From positions 22,229,522 to 22,293,521 of the forward strand of contig JAVLUZ010000145.1 of the NCBI GenBank assembly GCA_036768485.1: DNA of 64,000 nucleotides, written 5' to 3'. Position numbers and translations under genes: made by a program. This DNA is from Mermis nigrescens (Eukaryota; Nematoda; Enoplea; Mermithida; Mermithidae). This document shows positions 32,301-47,300 of the stretch, piece after piece; position 1 is the stretch's first letter; each line of letters starts with the position of its first letter. Under the pieces are notes generated by a model that saw only the letters and a list, made by a program, of their open reading frames with translations, was not told the DNA's origin and did no database searches.

Positions 32301-35300
32301 GTAGCTTTTAGCATGCAAACTAACAACTAATAAAAAATAAAATTTGATTGTATATATAATTAAAGTCCGCTTCATTTAACTCTGTAGCTTTCTCCTGAAT
32401 TTTATCCACATGAATCAAACGCAAGGTTTTTAGTATTCGGCAAAGATTTTTCCCGATGTACAAAGATCTTTGTACATGTACAAAGATTTTTGGGAAGACA
32501 AAAACTGCAAAAAGATGTAAAATTCCCTGAAATTTTCGGCGCTTTGCGCCAAAATGATTAATTCTCTGTCCTGTATATCTTTATAATAGCAGAATTTGCA
32601 TTCAGAATGGATAAATGTCAAATTTTTCGGCACTTCGCGCCATTCTCAGGCAATTTTTAACCTCATATTATTTTAAAACGCTTTTGTAGGCACTTTGAGT
32701 ATTTCTAGAAACCTAAAAGTTAAATGAAGCGGATTATAAAATAATGAAGAAAATAATTGCTATATACAAAGTCAAAATGAAATCGGACATAAAATAATGA
32801 AAGGATATAAATAAAACGCTGCTTGCAAGATTAGCGACAGTTTTGTTTCAACAAGAAGGAAAAACGCAAATATAACCTAGATATGAGCTTGAAAAGTTCT
32901 CGGAAACTTTAGCAAGAAGATGTAAGTGTGACAACAGCAGGTTTTTTAATGTCTGCATATTCAACGTATAGAGTGCACTAGTGACTTTCGAAGTGCAAAT
33001 GCATCCCTTAAATACAGCTGGTAAAACTGCCAAAGAAACTAAGCTATTATTTGAAAAAAGAGTTTAATATTGCAAAACTTCCGAAAACTACATTTATACC
33101 TAAACGTGCTGTTTTATGCTCAAGAATTCATTAAAGGTGTCAAACCAGCTGGCTCCATACATCCATTCGATCAGTTTCTCATAGAAAACACAGAAGATGT
33201 GAGCGGACGGGCTGGCTATCCCGCGATTAAGTTGAAATCAATGCAGATCAGTGGCGAATGGTGGGACAATAAACGACTGCAATGCAGAGCATTTTATACA
33301 GGCGTTTTACAGTCTGCCAATTTGGCCCCCTTCGAGCAACCGAATGTTACAACCGAAACTATGATCAGTGTGATCTACATTAGTAAACCACAAATATTGG
33401 ATCAGCTTGCTCATCGGTAATTTGAATTTTCAATTTAAGTGCGAATGCTTTATTTTATTATATTCGCTTACGTATATTTTATTATATACGAGGGTTGATC
33501 AAAAAGTTCCCGGAATGAACCTATAACTTTTGATAGTAACAAAATTGAATTAAACAAATTACATCTCTATGAAGCTGAACCTTTACTGTATCAACCTGCA
33601 AGTTTTCAATTTTGTCGGCATGTTTGTTGCTGATTGGTAGTCGTTTATCATTATCATACTTTGTGTAACTATGAAAAACTCAAAATTTGAAGTTAGGCAA
33701 ACATTAGATTCTCGGTTAAACTTGGATGGAATTCGAAGGACATTCCGATCGCTCTGCAAAAAGTCTACTGAGACAGTGCTCCTAATAAAACAACGATTTG
33801 TGACTGATCCAAGCGATTTAGAAGTGGACAAGAAAGCATTCAGGATGACTATTGGGAAGGGCGCCTTGTTGAGGCAATCCAGAGGAAAATGGATCTGTTG
33901 TTCAGGCTGTAGTTGAAGCAAACCAGTGATTGTCACTGAGTGTGGTAGATAAGCAAGTGGGCTTGTCCTATGGATCGATTCAAACTATTCTGCCTGATCG
34001 TTTGGGTTTGTGCTAGCTTTCTGCAAGTTGGGTCCCAAAAGCGTTGCAGTGCTGTCACGACGAATTTCTTGCAACGCTTTTGGACCCCATCTTGCAGAAA
34101 GTTTGCGCAAACCCAAACCATCGCTCAGAATACTTTGAATTCATCCATAGGACAAGCCCACTTCCTCAGCTATCACACGTACTGACAATCCTTAGTCTGC
34201 TTCAACTACAGCCTGAACAGCAGTCCCATTTTCCTCTGGATTGCCTCAACAGGGCGCCCTTCTCAATGGTCATCCTCAATGCTTTCTTGTCCACCTCTAA
34301 ATCGCTTGGATCAGTCATAAAACATTGTTTTATTAGGAACACTGTCTCAGTAGACTTTTTGCTGAGCAATCGGAATGTCCTACGAATTCCATCTAAGTTT
34401 AACCAAGAATTTAATGTTTGCCTAACTTCAAATTTTGAGTTTTTCATAGTTGCACAAAGTATGATAATGATAAACGACTACCAATCAGCAACAAACATGC
34501 CGACAAAATTGAAAACTTGCAGGTTTATACAGTAAAGGTTCAGCTTCATAAACATATAATTTGTTTAATTCAATTTTGTTTCTATCAAAAGTTATAGGTT
34601 CATTCCGGGAACTTTTTGATCAACCCTCGTATATTCATATTTATTTTCCTAAATTTATTTCGTCCTTTATTTCATGTGTTGGCGTTTTGTATGATGACTC
34701 AAAATAAACGGATCAATATTTATGTTGATTATACAAAGGTAAGCTTACTTGTGTAGTGTAAAATGCAAATAGCTAAATAAATATTTTGTGAAAAACGAGC
34801 AGCTTATCACAAGTTTTGTTATTTCATTGCTTCTTGCAAGTATAAAACTTAAAGTATGGTCATCATCGTCACACATGGTTCACTTGCGCAGTGTACCGTG
34901 CATAGTAAGTAGGTAAGCATTCAAACCTACAAAAATCGATGAAAGACTATTTTTTATTTCGCTGGTCTTGCATATTCAGCTGAGGAGGAATCAGCCCAGA
35001 GAAGTCTTTTGAGGTAAACTGATATTAAAAATTAGCTTAAGTATCAAAATGGTCTCAATGGACAATTTCTAGTCAATTATAAGGACTTTTGCAACAAGGT
35101 TGTGCTTTTTGTCCTCTTCGACCCTAATTTTGTCTTATTTTTGCCAGAAAATTTTAACTGTCGTCCTGATAGTCTAGCTGAGACCCCAATTACCCATGTA
35201 CATGTCCGCTCATTTCAGCTAATCAGTATAAATAACCTGCACAGACCATACTTTCCTGTTATGCCTTCGACGTCATTCGGCCTTTCGACGGTGCCAGGGC

Positions 35301-38300
35301 GTTTTTATGTTACGCAACCTGGCAGCCTGAATTTGAGATGCGCGGTAAGGGGTAATCCGCAGCCAACGACGTTCCAGTGGCGCTCTGGGGGACAAATTGT
35401 GAGCAATGGTCCGCAGTTGCAGATTCCAGGACAGCAGTTACAAGGCCCCACTGCTTTTTCTTGCCGGGTCGCTCAGACGATGGTGAATCCGTCACGAAAC
35501 CCACTGACGGGTCAGTCGATGGACACGACTGATTGGAAAATATCGGACGACATTGTCGTGGAACCGCTGGGTACATTCGCGTTATGCACACATGGGCATA
35601 GGGGTGAGTGAGAGGGTATATTACACATACCTAAGGTTTTGCGTAATCAGGTAATGTTAGCCGATTTTGAGAAAACTAAAGGTGTTACAAGACAATTTTT
35701 AAGCTTATTACGGAAAAAGGTCGAAAATTCTACTTGAAAACGGTAAAAATATCCAAAATTTTCGGCGCTTCGAGCCTTCTTGATACATATTTTTGTAGTT
35801 TTCATCGCTAAAAACCCATGAACTGGCTTGAGTTCGCTAGTAAGGGTCAAGAATTTCAGTTTACTACACATCGTGCTACTGAATCATATTATAGTACCCT
35901 AAAATTTGTAACAAAGGCAATGACCACAATTTACTGTATGACCAATCCTGGAGTTCACCTCCCTCTGGCCACTCCTATCTTGCCCATGCCTGGCCTTATG
36001 AATTTTTACTTGTGTGATTAATTTTAAGCAACCTTTAATGCACTATTGACGGCCTTGTTGGGCCAACTCGTAAATCCTACTAGTGTTTCCTCCGGTGGGA
36101 GAAACGTTTCTCCCATCACCCGGGAGAAACGTTTCTCCGGGTGTGGTTACCTATGCTTATCATGGTTTCGCCGTTTCTCCCAGGCTCCGGGTGTGGTACG
36201 TTTCTCCCATCAAAATTTTCCCTGGTGGGAGTAACGTTTCTCCCGGGAGAAACGTTTCTCCGGGTTTGGTTACCTATGCTTATCATGGTTTCGCCGTTTC
36301 TCCAGTTTCTCCCAGTCTCCGGGTGTGATTACCTATACTTATCATGGTTTCGCCGTTTCTCCCAGGCTCGGGTGTGGTTACCGATGCTTATCATGGTTTC
36401 GCCGTTTCTCCCAGTCTCCGGGTGTGGTTACCTATACTTGTCATGGTTTCGCCGTTTCTCCCATTTCTCCCAGGCTCCCGGTGTGATTACATATGCTTAT
36501 CATGGTTTCGCCGTTTCTCCCAGGCTCCGGGTTTAGTTACCTATGCTTATCATGGTTTTTCCGTTTCTCCCGGACTCCGGGTGTGGTTACCTATGCGTAT
36601 CACGGTTTCGCCGTTTCTCCCGTTTCTCCCAGGCTCCGGGTGTTGTTGCTTATGATTGTCATGGTCCAGGCTCCGCGTGTGGTTGGTTACCTATGCTTAT
36701 CATGCTATTTCTTTCTCCCTATCTTTTTCATTAGTAGGATTTACGGGTTGGGCCGCATTGTTTGGATTTTTCCATGATTGTAGTAAAAAAATAAATAGTT
36801 TCATGTATGCTGGTGATATGCGGTCATTTTTTAATGATTTTATCCACTTTTAACTGCTTCTGTTTTCTTTGGATCGCTTTAATCGATCTTACAAGTCGTT
36901 CTAGCAGAAGAAACAACCATGATATTTTACTTTGTGATCAACAGACTTATAAGGTTGTATTCACACATGGGCGTGGGGGGTTTGGGGGTATGCACCCCCC
37001 AGAAGTTGAAATACCCCCCCCAGAAATCAAAATACCCCCCCAGAAAATTTTTTTTGTTTTTTAGCAATTTTTTGATGCCATTGGATAGTGCTCGATGAGA
37101 AACGTCGAAAAATGGTGTTTTTTTCGCCATACGATCACTTTTAAGACCATTTTTTGACCTTTAAAAATTTTTTCACCCCCTCCAGAAATTTTTTCACCCC
37201 CCCAGAATTTTGGTGCTGCCCACCTATGGTTGTATTGCGAAGAATTATTTACTGTTGGTTGCCTGGAAACCACTATCGTTGCTACTTTTATGAGCACTAA
37301 AAATGGTCTTTTCATGCACAAAGCTTCGTGAAGTAGACTATAGTAACGTGACTACTTTGGAGCTTTAATGTGTACCTTAGATTTATTTTCCTAAATAAAA
37401 AAGCTTTTTTGTTCGAAATCTCAGGATAATCGAATTTAGGATTATTAATTAGGCATTGAGAAGCGTCTATGGTACTAAATTTTGATTAGCTAAAAAACAT
37501 TCTTGCAGTTCTTTGATTTTCGGGACTTTTTATTGAGTGAATCGTAGCCAAATGACTGAAGAAATCTTTCAATAATATTCAACTGATCTGTGCTATAACG
37601 GGACTTTTACGCCATCGTACTTAGTTAAAAGGAATAATGCAACACATCAGCAATTGTACATTTTTTGAACCAATGTTCGGTCCTTTTCTATAATTTTATC
37701 CATATTGTTTTTCTACCAAGAATTTTTTCCTTGACTTTATGTTTGATTTCTAGATTTAGGCTTAGTGATTTTATGCAGGCTTTTGAAATTTGATTTCCCA
37801 AATCCAAAATAGGCAGGAAATAATGTGACAATTGATTTAAAAAGCGGATACAATTGTAGGAAAGATCACAATTTTCTCCAGCTAAAGTCTGTTTGATATT
37901 TCTTTTAAGGGAAGGAAAATAAGAGCCCCTTAGCAATGATCAGCAATGTTCATCGCTAAATTTGTCTTCGTTTTTACGAAACTACGGGAAGCCAAGCTCA
38001 TTTCGCTATTAAAAAGCCTCAATCATTCGCTCGTTAGGTCACTCCGCTTTATTTCCAAAGACCAAGAAATCTGCAATCGATATCATAGTTTCCTTTCTTT
38101 CTAAGCCAGACCGTAATCACGATGAGCAAGTTTTGAAAAATTCAGATTGATAAAAAGTTGACTTGCTTGTAGGAGTTTGCAGGGTCTGGTGACTTCCAGA
38201 AGGAAAAAATACAGGAAAAATACGACAACATCCAGGCTGAAGATTGATAAGAAATAGAATTTTCCTAGTAAAGTGATTGAACCGGTCTGGAGGTAAGGCC

Positions 38301-41300
38301 GATTTGGAAATCAGCCAGAGGATTTTCTAAGCTAAAATGGCCCTAAAAACTGGAATAAATCTTAAGCTAACGTAAAAATAGCGCTAGTTGACTGATTATA
38401 ATCGATATCAAACTCTCTTGCAAGAAATTTGTGATCCTAGACCCCAAAGAATCAGAACGAAAATTTTTCTGCTTAAAATAAGGCAAAATAGAGGTTAAAA
38501 ACGAACAAATAATAAACAGCACGTTTAGCCTGCGAGGTCAGCCAGATTTATTTTTTAGCTAAAAATGACCTCAAAAGTGGTATAAGTGCTAAAATAGAGT
38601 AAAATTATGTTAATCCACAATTTTCGACCATTTTCCAGTACGTTCACAGTAAATTCGTTTATTTTCATAAATTTGAAGCCTTAAACTTGCCTTACTTTCT
38701 CCCGAAAATTTCCCATTTTTCCATATCAGGGGTCTTGACCAGACATGCACGTGGGCGTTTGTGGGTCTAGACCAGACATGCACGCGGGGGTTTGGGGGAT
38801 CACCCCCAAAAATGGAAAAACATTTTGTGGGAAAATGAGGCAAAATGAAGACCAAAAGCGGATGAAAATTGAAAATTTCTTTAAAAGTGGTTTAAATCGA
38901 CCAGAAGCTATGTTAAAACGTAGTTTTAACGCTATTTTATTGCTTATACCAATTTTTTAGGTCATTTTGTCCCAGAAAAGCTCAATTTTTGACCCTCTTC
39001 AAGACCGGCTGGTCCCTTCAGATCGGCCATGCTGCGTCTGTGGACTTGACCCTTCCTCCTCACTTACATGTTTGATCTAGACCCTCAGAAGCCCTCCCAC
39101 GTGCATCGTAACTTAATACTTAAATATCTCATGTACATGTACTTATTTCTCGGCATTTGATTTAAGTTGGCCCAGTGGTGAGTGAAACGAATTTCGAATC
39201 AATAAGCAGAAGCAGCATAAGGGACCCTACAACGGGTAAAATACCCGTTGAGCGTAGATCACCCGTCACGTTGCAATGCACAGCTGGTTCTTCGTCAAAG
39301 CCGTACGTCATTTGGCTGTACCAAACGGCTCCTGGCCGCATCTTCAACGCCAGCTGCGAAAATGGTCCAAGAATAATTAGCGAAAGCACAATACCCAGTC
39401 CTAAAATGACAGTAATTTTATAATTATTCGGTGATTTTTGCTGTTCAAGCTTTGATTGGGTAAAATAAAATTAGCAAGACGATGTAAATACTTTTCTTTG
39501 AAGATTATTTTCAATTTTTTTGAAGATTTAAATTTACATGCTTATTCTAATAAATGTGTTTTTTTGTCATTCTGATGTCAAAATTCAATCTGTATGTATC
39601 TCAAGCTAAGTGACTAACAGACATGCACTGCGTGTGATTTCTAGGCGGGTTGAAATATTTAAGTGCCTTTTTGGGTCCAAAAACAGTGGGTACGCGTCAA
39701 AAACATCGTTTTTTCGGCGTTTCTGACTAAGTCCCATCTTTCTAGAGCATTAAACATGAAAAAAATTCGAAAAAATACAAAAGTCGATAAATTGGACTAG
39801 ACATAGTCAAACCATGAGTATATGGTGCGAAGTGCCGAAAATTTGACACTTCTGAGCAAATAGATAGCTAAAAACGTTTTAAAACCAACTTTTGTGCGAA
39901 TTTTCGGGTAATTTTTGAAAACTTTTGAAAAATCGAGAATTCTGGGGGCTGAAAAAATTTCTGGGGATGGGGTTGAAACCTACCAAAATTATATATGGTG
40001 ACCATCTAATTAATTCAGGTCAATGTGATAAGCGTAACAAGTGCTTGCAACTTAGTGCTCGACGCTTTCGAAAAGTCCGGCGAATATTGGTGCTCTGCTT
40101 GCAGTTACGTAGCGGAAAATTATTCTGTTTGCAATCCGCCTACCAACTCTGTTCCATCGAATGCCGTAAATTTCGAATTATCGGGTATGTTTAGACATTA
40201 AGAACTTTGAAAAGTATAGATAGTTTCTATGTGTTACATTGTATTAAAACTTTGTATGATGGATCGAATATTAATTGCACCAAGCTGCTGTGTTATAAGT
40301 GATTTTCCGCATTTTTCCTGCAGACTGATTTCTTATATTGACGACATCTAACAATCTTCAATTAAAAAGCGCAAACAGATGTGGAAGAGACTGTAGGTCA
40401 ACTGAATTATTGTTTTGTTCGGTTAGACGACAAGCGATTATATTATACAAGTTTTTATCAGAATTATTCAAATAAGCTTAATGAATAGATTTTTTAATGT
40501 TTATTTTTTACTTTTTTATTCTTAATTGATAGCGGTCTTGCTAATGAACTCGGATAAATTTTACTGTAATTTTCGCGCCATTTAAATATCTCAGCTGACA
40601 TTTTTCCTTCTTTTGCTATTCGGTCGATTCGGTACTACTTCTGCTGCTTTCAGTCAGTGACGGGTACAGGATTTTCGTAAGGGGAGCCGGTAATTAAACT
40701 TTTCCTTAAAGAGTCGAAAATTAGATCAAAAATTGTTATTAACAAGCCAAATAGAGTTTTTTTGCCGTTTTACATTGTACACTTTTATTCAAGCTCAAAT
40801 TTGATGAAGGATTTTTCCGAAAATTTTGAAATTTTCGGCAATTTAGCGCGAAACAATGCTTAAATTTCTTTGACTTTAGCTAAAATCCGGCGCGTGAAGC
40901 AGGAAAATTTGTTAAATTTATGCTGAAGGTTGTTTCGAGACTTAAATTGCTGCTTTGTTTTGTGAATTTGTGCTCTTAGGCAATAAAACAAGCCGATTAA
41001 TGCTTCTGCCGCCAAGCTTCACAATTTTTAGAATTTATCCAAAAAATGGGATAAGACTAATGTTGTAATGGTCGTTTGTGCTCCAGAAATAGTTTGAAGA
41101 GTCATGAACATATTTGATGGTACAAAAACGTATTCTTGGCGAAGACGTACGGCGTCCAAGCCGCCAAGAGAGTAAATAAATGTAATAAATTAAAATTTCA
41201 ATTTGAGAATTTAAACATCCATTTCTTATCTTGCCAACTATGTCGGGCCAAGGGGGGATTGGCCGCCCCTTTAAACTCGCCCATTGTTTTAGTATGTTGT

Positions 41301-44300
41301 GCTTTACTTTTCCGATTAACTAAGCTATAGTATTTTATTTAGTCTGGTAAGTCGATCGAAAACTAAATGTCTTTATTACTGTTTAACCAGGCACGTAGCT
41401 GGCCGTCCTATTCTGGGGGGACCAACACCAATTTTGGCGGGCAGACCAAAAATAGCACAGAATAACGTTTTAAAAGTCCTAGTTTTCCGATTTTTCTGAA
41501 TTTTGAGGGTCCGAACCCCCATCTCCCTGAGATACGTGCCTGTGTATAACACGATTTCTTCATTGCTCGATGGACGACTAAGTCGTGCTTGGCCGATCTG
41601 GAGTAGGGTCAAAGACTAAGCTTTTTTGGACCAAAATGACCTCGAAAAATTGTATAAACGCTAAAAAAGATTAAAAACTACATTGTTCCAAAGTTTCTGG
41701 TCAATTTATAGCATTTTTGAAGAAATTTTTCAATTTTAATACCTTTTTGGCCTTTATTATGCCTCATTTTCCACAGAAAATTTCCCTTTTTCCATTCTAG
41801 AAGGTCTGGACCTCCAAACCTCCAATGCATATCTAGTCTTGAATGACCTACTTATCCAGCAATGGAGAAATCGGGTGTTCATTTACCGAGCGACTCGATG
41901 TACCAGGTTAAAAAGTATACCATAATGCTGTTCTTGCCGCTATGACTCATTACTGTGTGTATTTCAAAATGTGCGAGCGATAGTTTAGCGTTTCATTACC
42001 AACGCATGGGGGAGGGGATTTGAGGAATCTAGAACACCAGAATGACAGAAATGGCAAATTTTCTAGGGAAAATGAACCAAAATGAAGGCCAAAAATGAAT
42101 GAAAATCAAAAAGTTTCTGCAGAAGTGCTTGTAATTGACCAGAAAATATGGATTAACATAGATTTTACAATTTAGCTTTATTTTAGCATACCCTTTTTGA
42201 AGTCATTGTGCGTTTAAAAACACTGTCTGACCGATCATTCTGTACATCAATAATCATGCTTGATAAGAAATTTTTGTGCAGTCAATAAATCATTTTTGTA
42301 CGTTTAAATAAAGTTGATCTTCAATCACCACAAACTGCCAATTTACTATCGACAACCGTCGTCGACAACCATGCTTGACTTAGACTACTGATTTTTAGAG
42401 TCAAAATGAGCCTCGCTATATCTTTGTTCAGGGGCGCCTATAATATCTCCGTTCTACCGCGTAGAACTTGCCCCGAATACAGAGAAAACGAATTTGTATT
42501 TTACTTATTGTGCGGATCCTATGCCCGGCACTAACGAAATTTACTTCACAGTGGATGACGCACGTCTGAGTCTGGACAGTCAGATGACAGACCGAGGTAT
42601 TCGATCATCAGGCTCTCGACAGGTGCGTCCTTTGTTGGAATTACGGATGTCACATCAAGAGAGGAGGAGCTTAGTTGTCTCTTCTGAAACTATTGAAAAA
42701 TTGAAAAAAAAATTTAAGAAAACCGAAATAATAAAATAAAATTAAAACAACCCGAAAACTGTCTCTCCTCAAACGTGAGCCATTCGTATTTTTACATATG
42801 GCATAATTCTTATGATTAGAGACACTTTGTAGCGAGGGGTTCATCAGGATCTAAAACCAATGAATTACTTTAACCATAACTTTTCTATTCCTGTTTGAAT
42901 GAGCATAGTACATGCAGTCCGTTTTACCACTTTCTCGTTTTCGGATGCATTGATGAATGTAAAGATTTTACATTTAAATTTCAGTTTTCTTCCGTTATAA
43001 GGCGTTATTTGTTCATTTAACGTGTTGCTTGACGACCAGGCTTATTGTCTTAAGTTATTGCGCTACAGTCTGTTTCAAATAAGATTGCGAAGATTTAATC
43101 CGTGTAAATTAAGCTAAACAAAGTGCCTTAAAGGTTTGGTGCAGTAATGCCACTTAACAATGGAAAACGCCTTTGTGTAATTCAAAATACCGTAGTATAG
43201 CATTAAAAAATCGCGAAGATGCTAAAAATTCCGAAAATGAAATGCTGGGGTCTATCAGACCTCATAAATGCTTGCAATACCCAATAAGAATTGCAGTAAT
43301 GATCTGTATGTGAAGTGCCAGCAACAGCCTTAAAATCGTTTGTAATGCTTCAGGCTAAAATGGACAGGTAACAGGTGTATGTTATTTTTACAGATGCGAA
43401 TCTTATCCGGATACTAACTTTGAACTTGATTTTTACAATAATGTTAATCCGTATAAACTTTTCAGTGGCAGCTACAAGTAATGAAAGAATGAAAATTTAA
43501 CGGATAAATCGTCATTGTCAAGAAATAAATTCTCGTCATGTCTTTTGCAGAATGAAACTTACCCACGTTGTCAAAACGTCGTACTTATGTTTGAATCGAT
43601 GATTGATATAGCCAGGATTAATTCGTTATATATGAACATTGCGCAACCAGATGGACGAACAATACAACAGCGCTTCAATATACAAGAAATAGGTACCTAT
43701 GCACATTTTTAGTCAGCGATAAATCGTTTAAGTCAATTAAGATTTAGCTACAAATGAAGACGCAATTTTTTTCACACCTAATGCAAGCAATTAAATGAAA
43801 TTCTAGACATTTAACTTAACATAAGTTACAAACAAAAAGGCTAGACCTTTGACAAGCGCGGTTAAAGTCACATACACACGTAAGCATGTCGGTCTAGACT
43901 CCCTCCGAGAATCTGATAGACCGCGAAAAATCGATTAGTCCCAGAATTGAATGTTTGGATTTTTTGGGATTTTTGCCGGTTTTACGTCACCCAGACCTAA
44001 AGAATTCGGCTGCTGCCCAGGTAATTATGATTACGTAACGTTCTCAATTCAGATGATAGGGTTAGGAAACCTTGCAAGCGCTTATTAAGTGCATTTTAGA
44101 AAGATTTTATAAAAATCGTGTATAGAAAACCCATGTTATTGCAATTTGATTACTTATTTGTTATCGAATCGCGGCAAAAATTCTCCCAACACTAATCTTC
44201 CTCGCTTTTCACGAAAAAATGTTATTTTGACTTGATTGCATTCTGATAGCGTACATTTGTGTTGATTTATTCATTTTCCCTCTCACTTATTTGCATTTTA

Positions 44301-47300
44301 CGTACTTCACTTTGTTTTAAGTGAAAGATATCGGTCGGGAGGCATTTCACACGACGTCTGTCGATGCCACTGCATTAGGGGTAGGTGTGGCTATCGGTTT
44401 GGTGCTATTGGTAGCCATACTGACCACAGCATACTTTTGGTACAGACGACTGTGTTGCTTTCAAAGTAAGTTCATTATTCTTCTTAGGTGATCATCAAAC
44501 GTACGGGCGTACGCGGTTCCCCCCCCTCAGGCTCAAAATGTTTGGAAAGGTGAGATAATGGATGGGAAATGATGAAAAGATGCGTCATTCTATCAAAATC
44601 TTTAAATTTTCGGCGATTTGTGCTCCTTGTTTTAACGTTTATAGTCTCTTTTCCGACCGGCAGATGTCGATTCCATATGACCAAGATATGAATTAAAGAT
44701 TTTTTCTTCTGAAAAAACGCGAAACTTCGCATATAAATACTATAGAATCGTTTTAACGCAAAAATTTTTACGCACATAAAACTTCATTTTTCTCGAATGA
44801 TTAATTCACCTAGTTTTAATGGATAGAGATGGTCAGAAAGGTCAGAAAATTCACTTCATTTTGTTTATTATACCAGTGTGTATCCCAAAATATAAAGTCG
44901 CCAATTTTTTAGTCGCTCTCCCCTTGGAAAAACCCCGCGTACGTACCTAAGCACATGACCTCACGTATTTTTCATTATTTTAAAATTTAATCTTTTTATC
45001 CCAAAAAAACTGAAACACGTCAGCAAGTACATGTAAAGGATGAATAATTTACTAATAAAGTGTGTTTGCATATATTAAGTTTGATCCACTTTTTGTTCAT
45101 TTTCCATTTGCCACGCAACTTGTAATTATGACCTCGTAGTCAAACTTTTACTCTAAGATAAGTAGGCCGAAAGTCACTAATTTAGAGCAGAAGGGTAAGG
45201 CGAAAATACTCGCAAATGTGTAAAATTATTTTTTCTTGCATGCAGACTAATTTACAAGCAATATCGTCTCTGTGTCAGTGTTGGATTAGGAATTTCTGTG
45301 AGACGGAGTTGTCCCAATCTTCGTCTAAAACATTTAAAAGGCAGTGAAATCCATTGAAGTAAATAGTATTTTTTGCCATTCACCAGTGTTTAATTTTGAT
45401 TATACTTTGTCCTTCTTATTAAGGTTTTCTCAGAAAATTTTAAAATTAAAAAACATCATTTCGCTTCCCTCAAATATAGCCTTTAAATAAAGAGTTGTAC
45501 ATAATGTCATCAATTCGAAAATTTGGCTAAAAAATCGCTTAACGTTAATGTGATTGCATTTCTGATTCGCTCCATAGCTGCGAATCTGAGCAATTCGGAT
45601 GTTAAGTGTGATTTTCGCATGTTAAGTGTGATTTTAGTTTAAGAACGGTAAATGTTGCTAACCGACAAATTATGGTAATTATGTAACTCGACGTTATTAC
45701 AAAAAAGTTTTATTCATTGCAGACAGACTTTTTCATTTTGGATTGGTGGAATTTAATTCCAGAACTTTTTGCCAGTTGTCACAACTTTTCTATAGCTTTT
45801 TGAGAACTCATACTACAAATTGGTTTTAAATTATTAATCTTGCATCACAACTTGTTTCAGTTGAAATTCGCCGACTAGAAACACTTTTATGGAGAATACA
45901 CTCCATCAAAGCTAAAACTAGAGTCATAAAGCAGCAATTGAAAATATAAAATCATGAAAATACCGCACAAAATGCACAATATCTTAAAGATGGAAGGCAA
46001 GCTGAAGCTCGACCTTACACCAATATAAGCTAAGCGTTTGACATAAGCTTCAGCTTTCGCCTGAGCTTTGTCCGAGGCGCAATCAGCCAAGCACGAGCAA
46101 AAGCCAGGGGTTAAGTTTGCAATTATTCTCGGACATTCATTTTGGGAGGCGATTTGAGGTTTCTGACCCTCAGAAGGACAAAAGTAAAAATTTTCTTAGA
46201 AAAAAGAAAAAATAAGGTGGAAAACGGATAAAAAGCGCAGCTTTCCGCGAAGGTCTCAAAATCCATCAAAAACTGTCAAATAATGGGATTTTAACGCTAT
46301 TTTAAAAATTTAATCGATTTTTAAGACCATTTTAGCTCAAAAAAGCTCTTTTGGCTGATTTTTCCAGAGTAAAAACCTTCACCTCGTGACAAAGTTATTG
46401 TAGTCAGTGATTGCGAGGTTGGAAATAAAACTATCATCTTGAACTCGAGCTAGATATATTCGCATGATAAAGCGATCGTCTCCATCGAAATGTTTTTTCA
46501 GATGGCAGAGCAGCAAAAGTTAAAACTACCAAGACGAAGTTTGGCAGCAAACCTTCCAAACCGGGAAAATATACTCCAGGGTACGCAGTTATTGTGTTTT
46601 TTCGCGCATATATGTATTTTGCGCTTATTTAAACGGTACATGAGCAGTTGCTAACTTTGGAGTATGACATGAAGCTTCATGTATCACCTCAAAAAGCAGG
46701 AACAGTCGGTCGGTGCATTTAACTTAATTATTTGAAGCATTTTGAAAAGATGAACCATTTTGATTTTTCGAAGTAGCTGCACCTATTCTATAAGTTGAGA
46801 GAAGACTTTCAGTAGGTATTCTGTCAATGTCAACAGATCAGCCGTTAACTTAACACTAGAAAACTTTTTTGTAATGTCCTCAAAATTGGCTAATGAGGCC
46901 GATTCTTTAATTCCTTTGAAACTAAGTCAGTATCTTGACGAGCATACTGCAAAAACTACATTTACGCACGGTTTGAGGTTATGAAAAACATATTTCGAAA
47001 AATTATGATTTTTATCCGTTTGCCACCTAATTTTTCATTTCGTTTCTCATTTTTATTGAAGATATGTAATGTCTGATATGACTGCTTACAGCTACACTCA
47101 GAAGGGAATTTTTTGGGAGAAACGAGGCAAAATTACAGCCAGAAACGAACAAAAATAAAGTCATTTTGCAAATATGCTTGAAATCGTCCAAAAGTGTGAA
47201 GTAACTTAAGTTTGCGCTATTTCTTATGCCAGTTTTCAAGGTCATATTAGATCAGTAAAACTGGCGAAAATTACAACGGTTTCATCTCGTATGCAGAAAA

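Noticed and set aside
36046..36777. Five overlapping open stretches with YLCLSWFRRFS-type repeats
   Set aside because: They are translations of a non-coding 50-bp minisatellite in several frames. They have no start context and no domain.
42432..42596. Earlier donor GTATTC at 42597 for receptor exon 7
   Set aside because: It leaves phase 1, and the next exon would then stop at once. The GTGCGT donor at 42623 gives the right phase.
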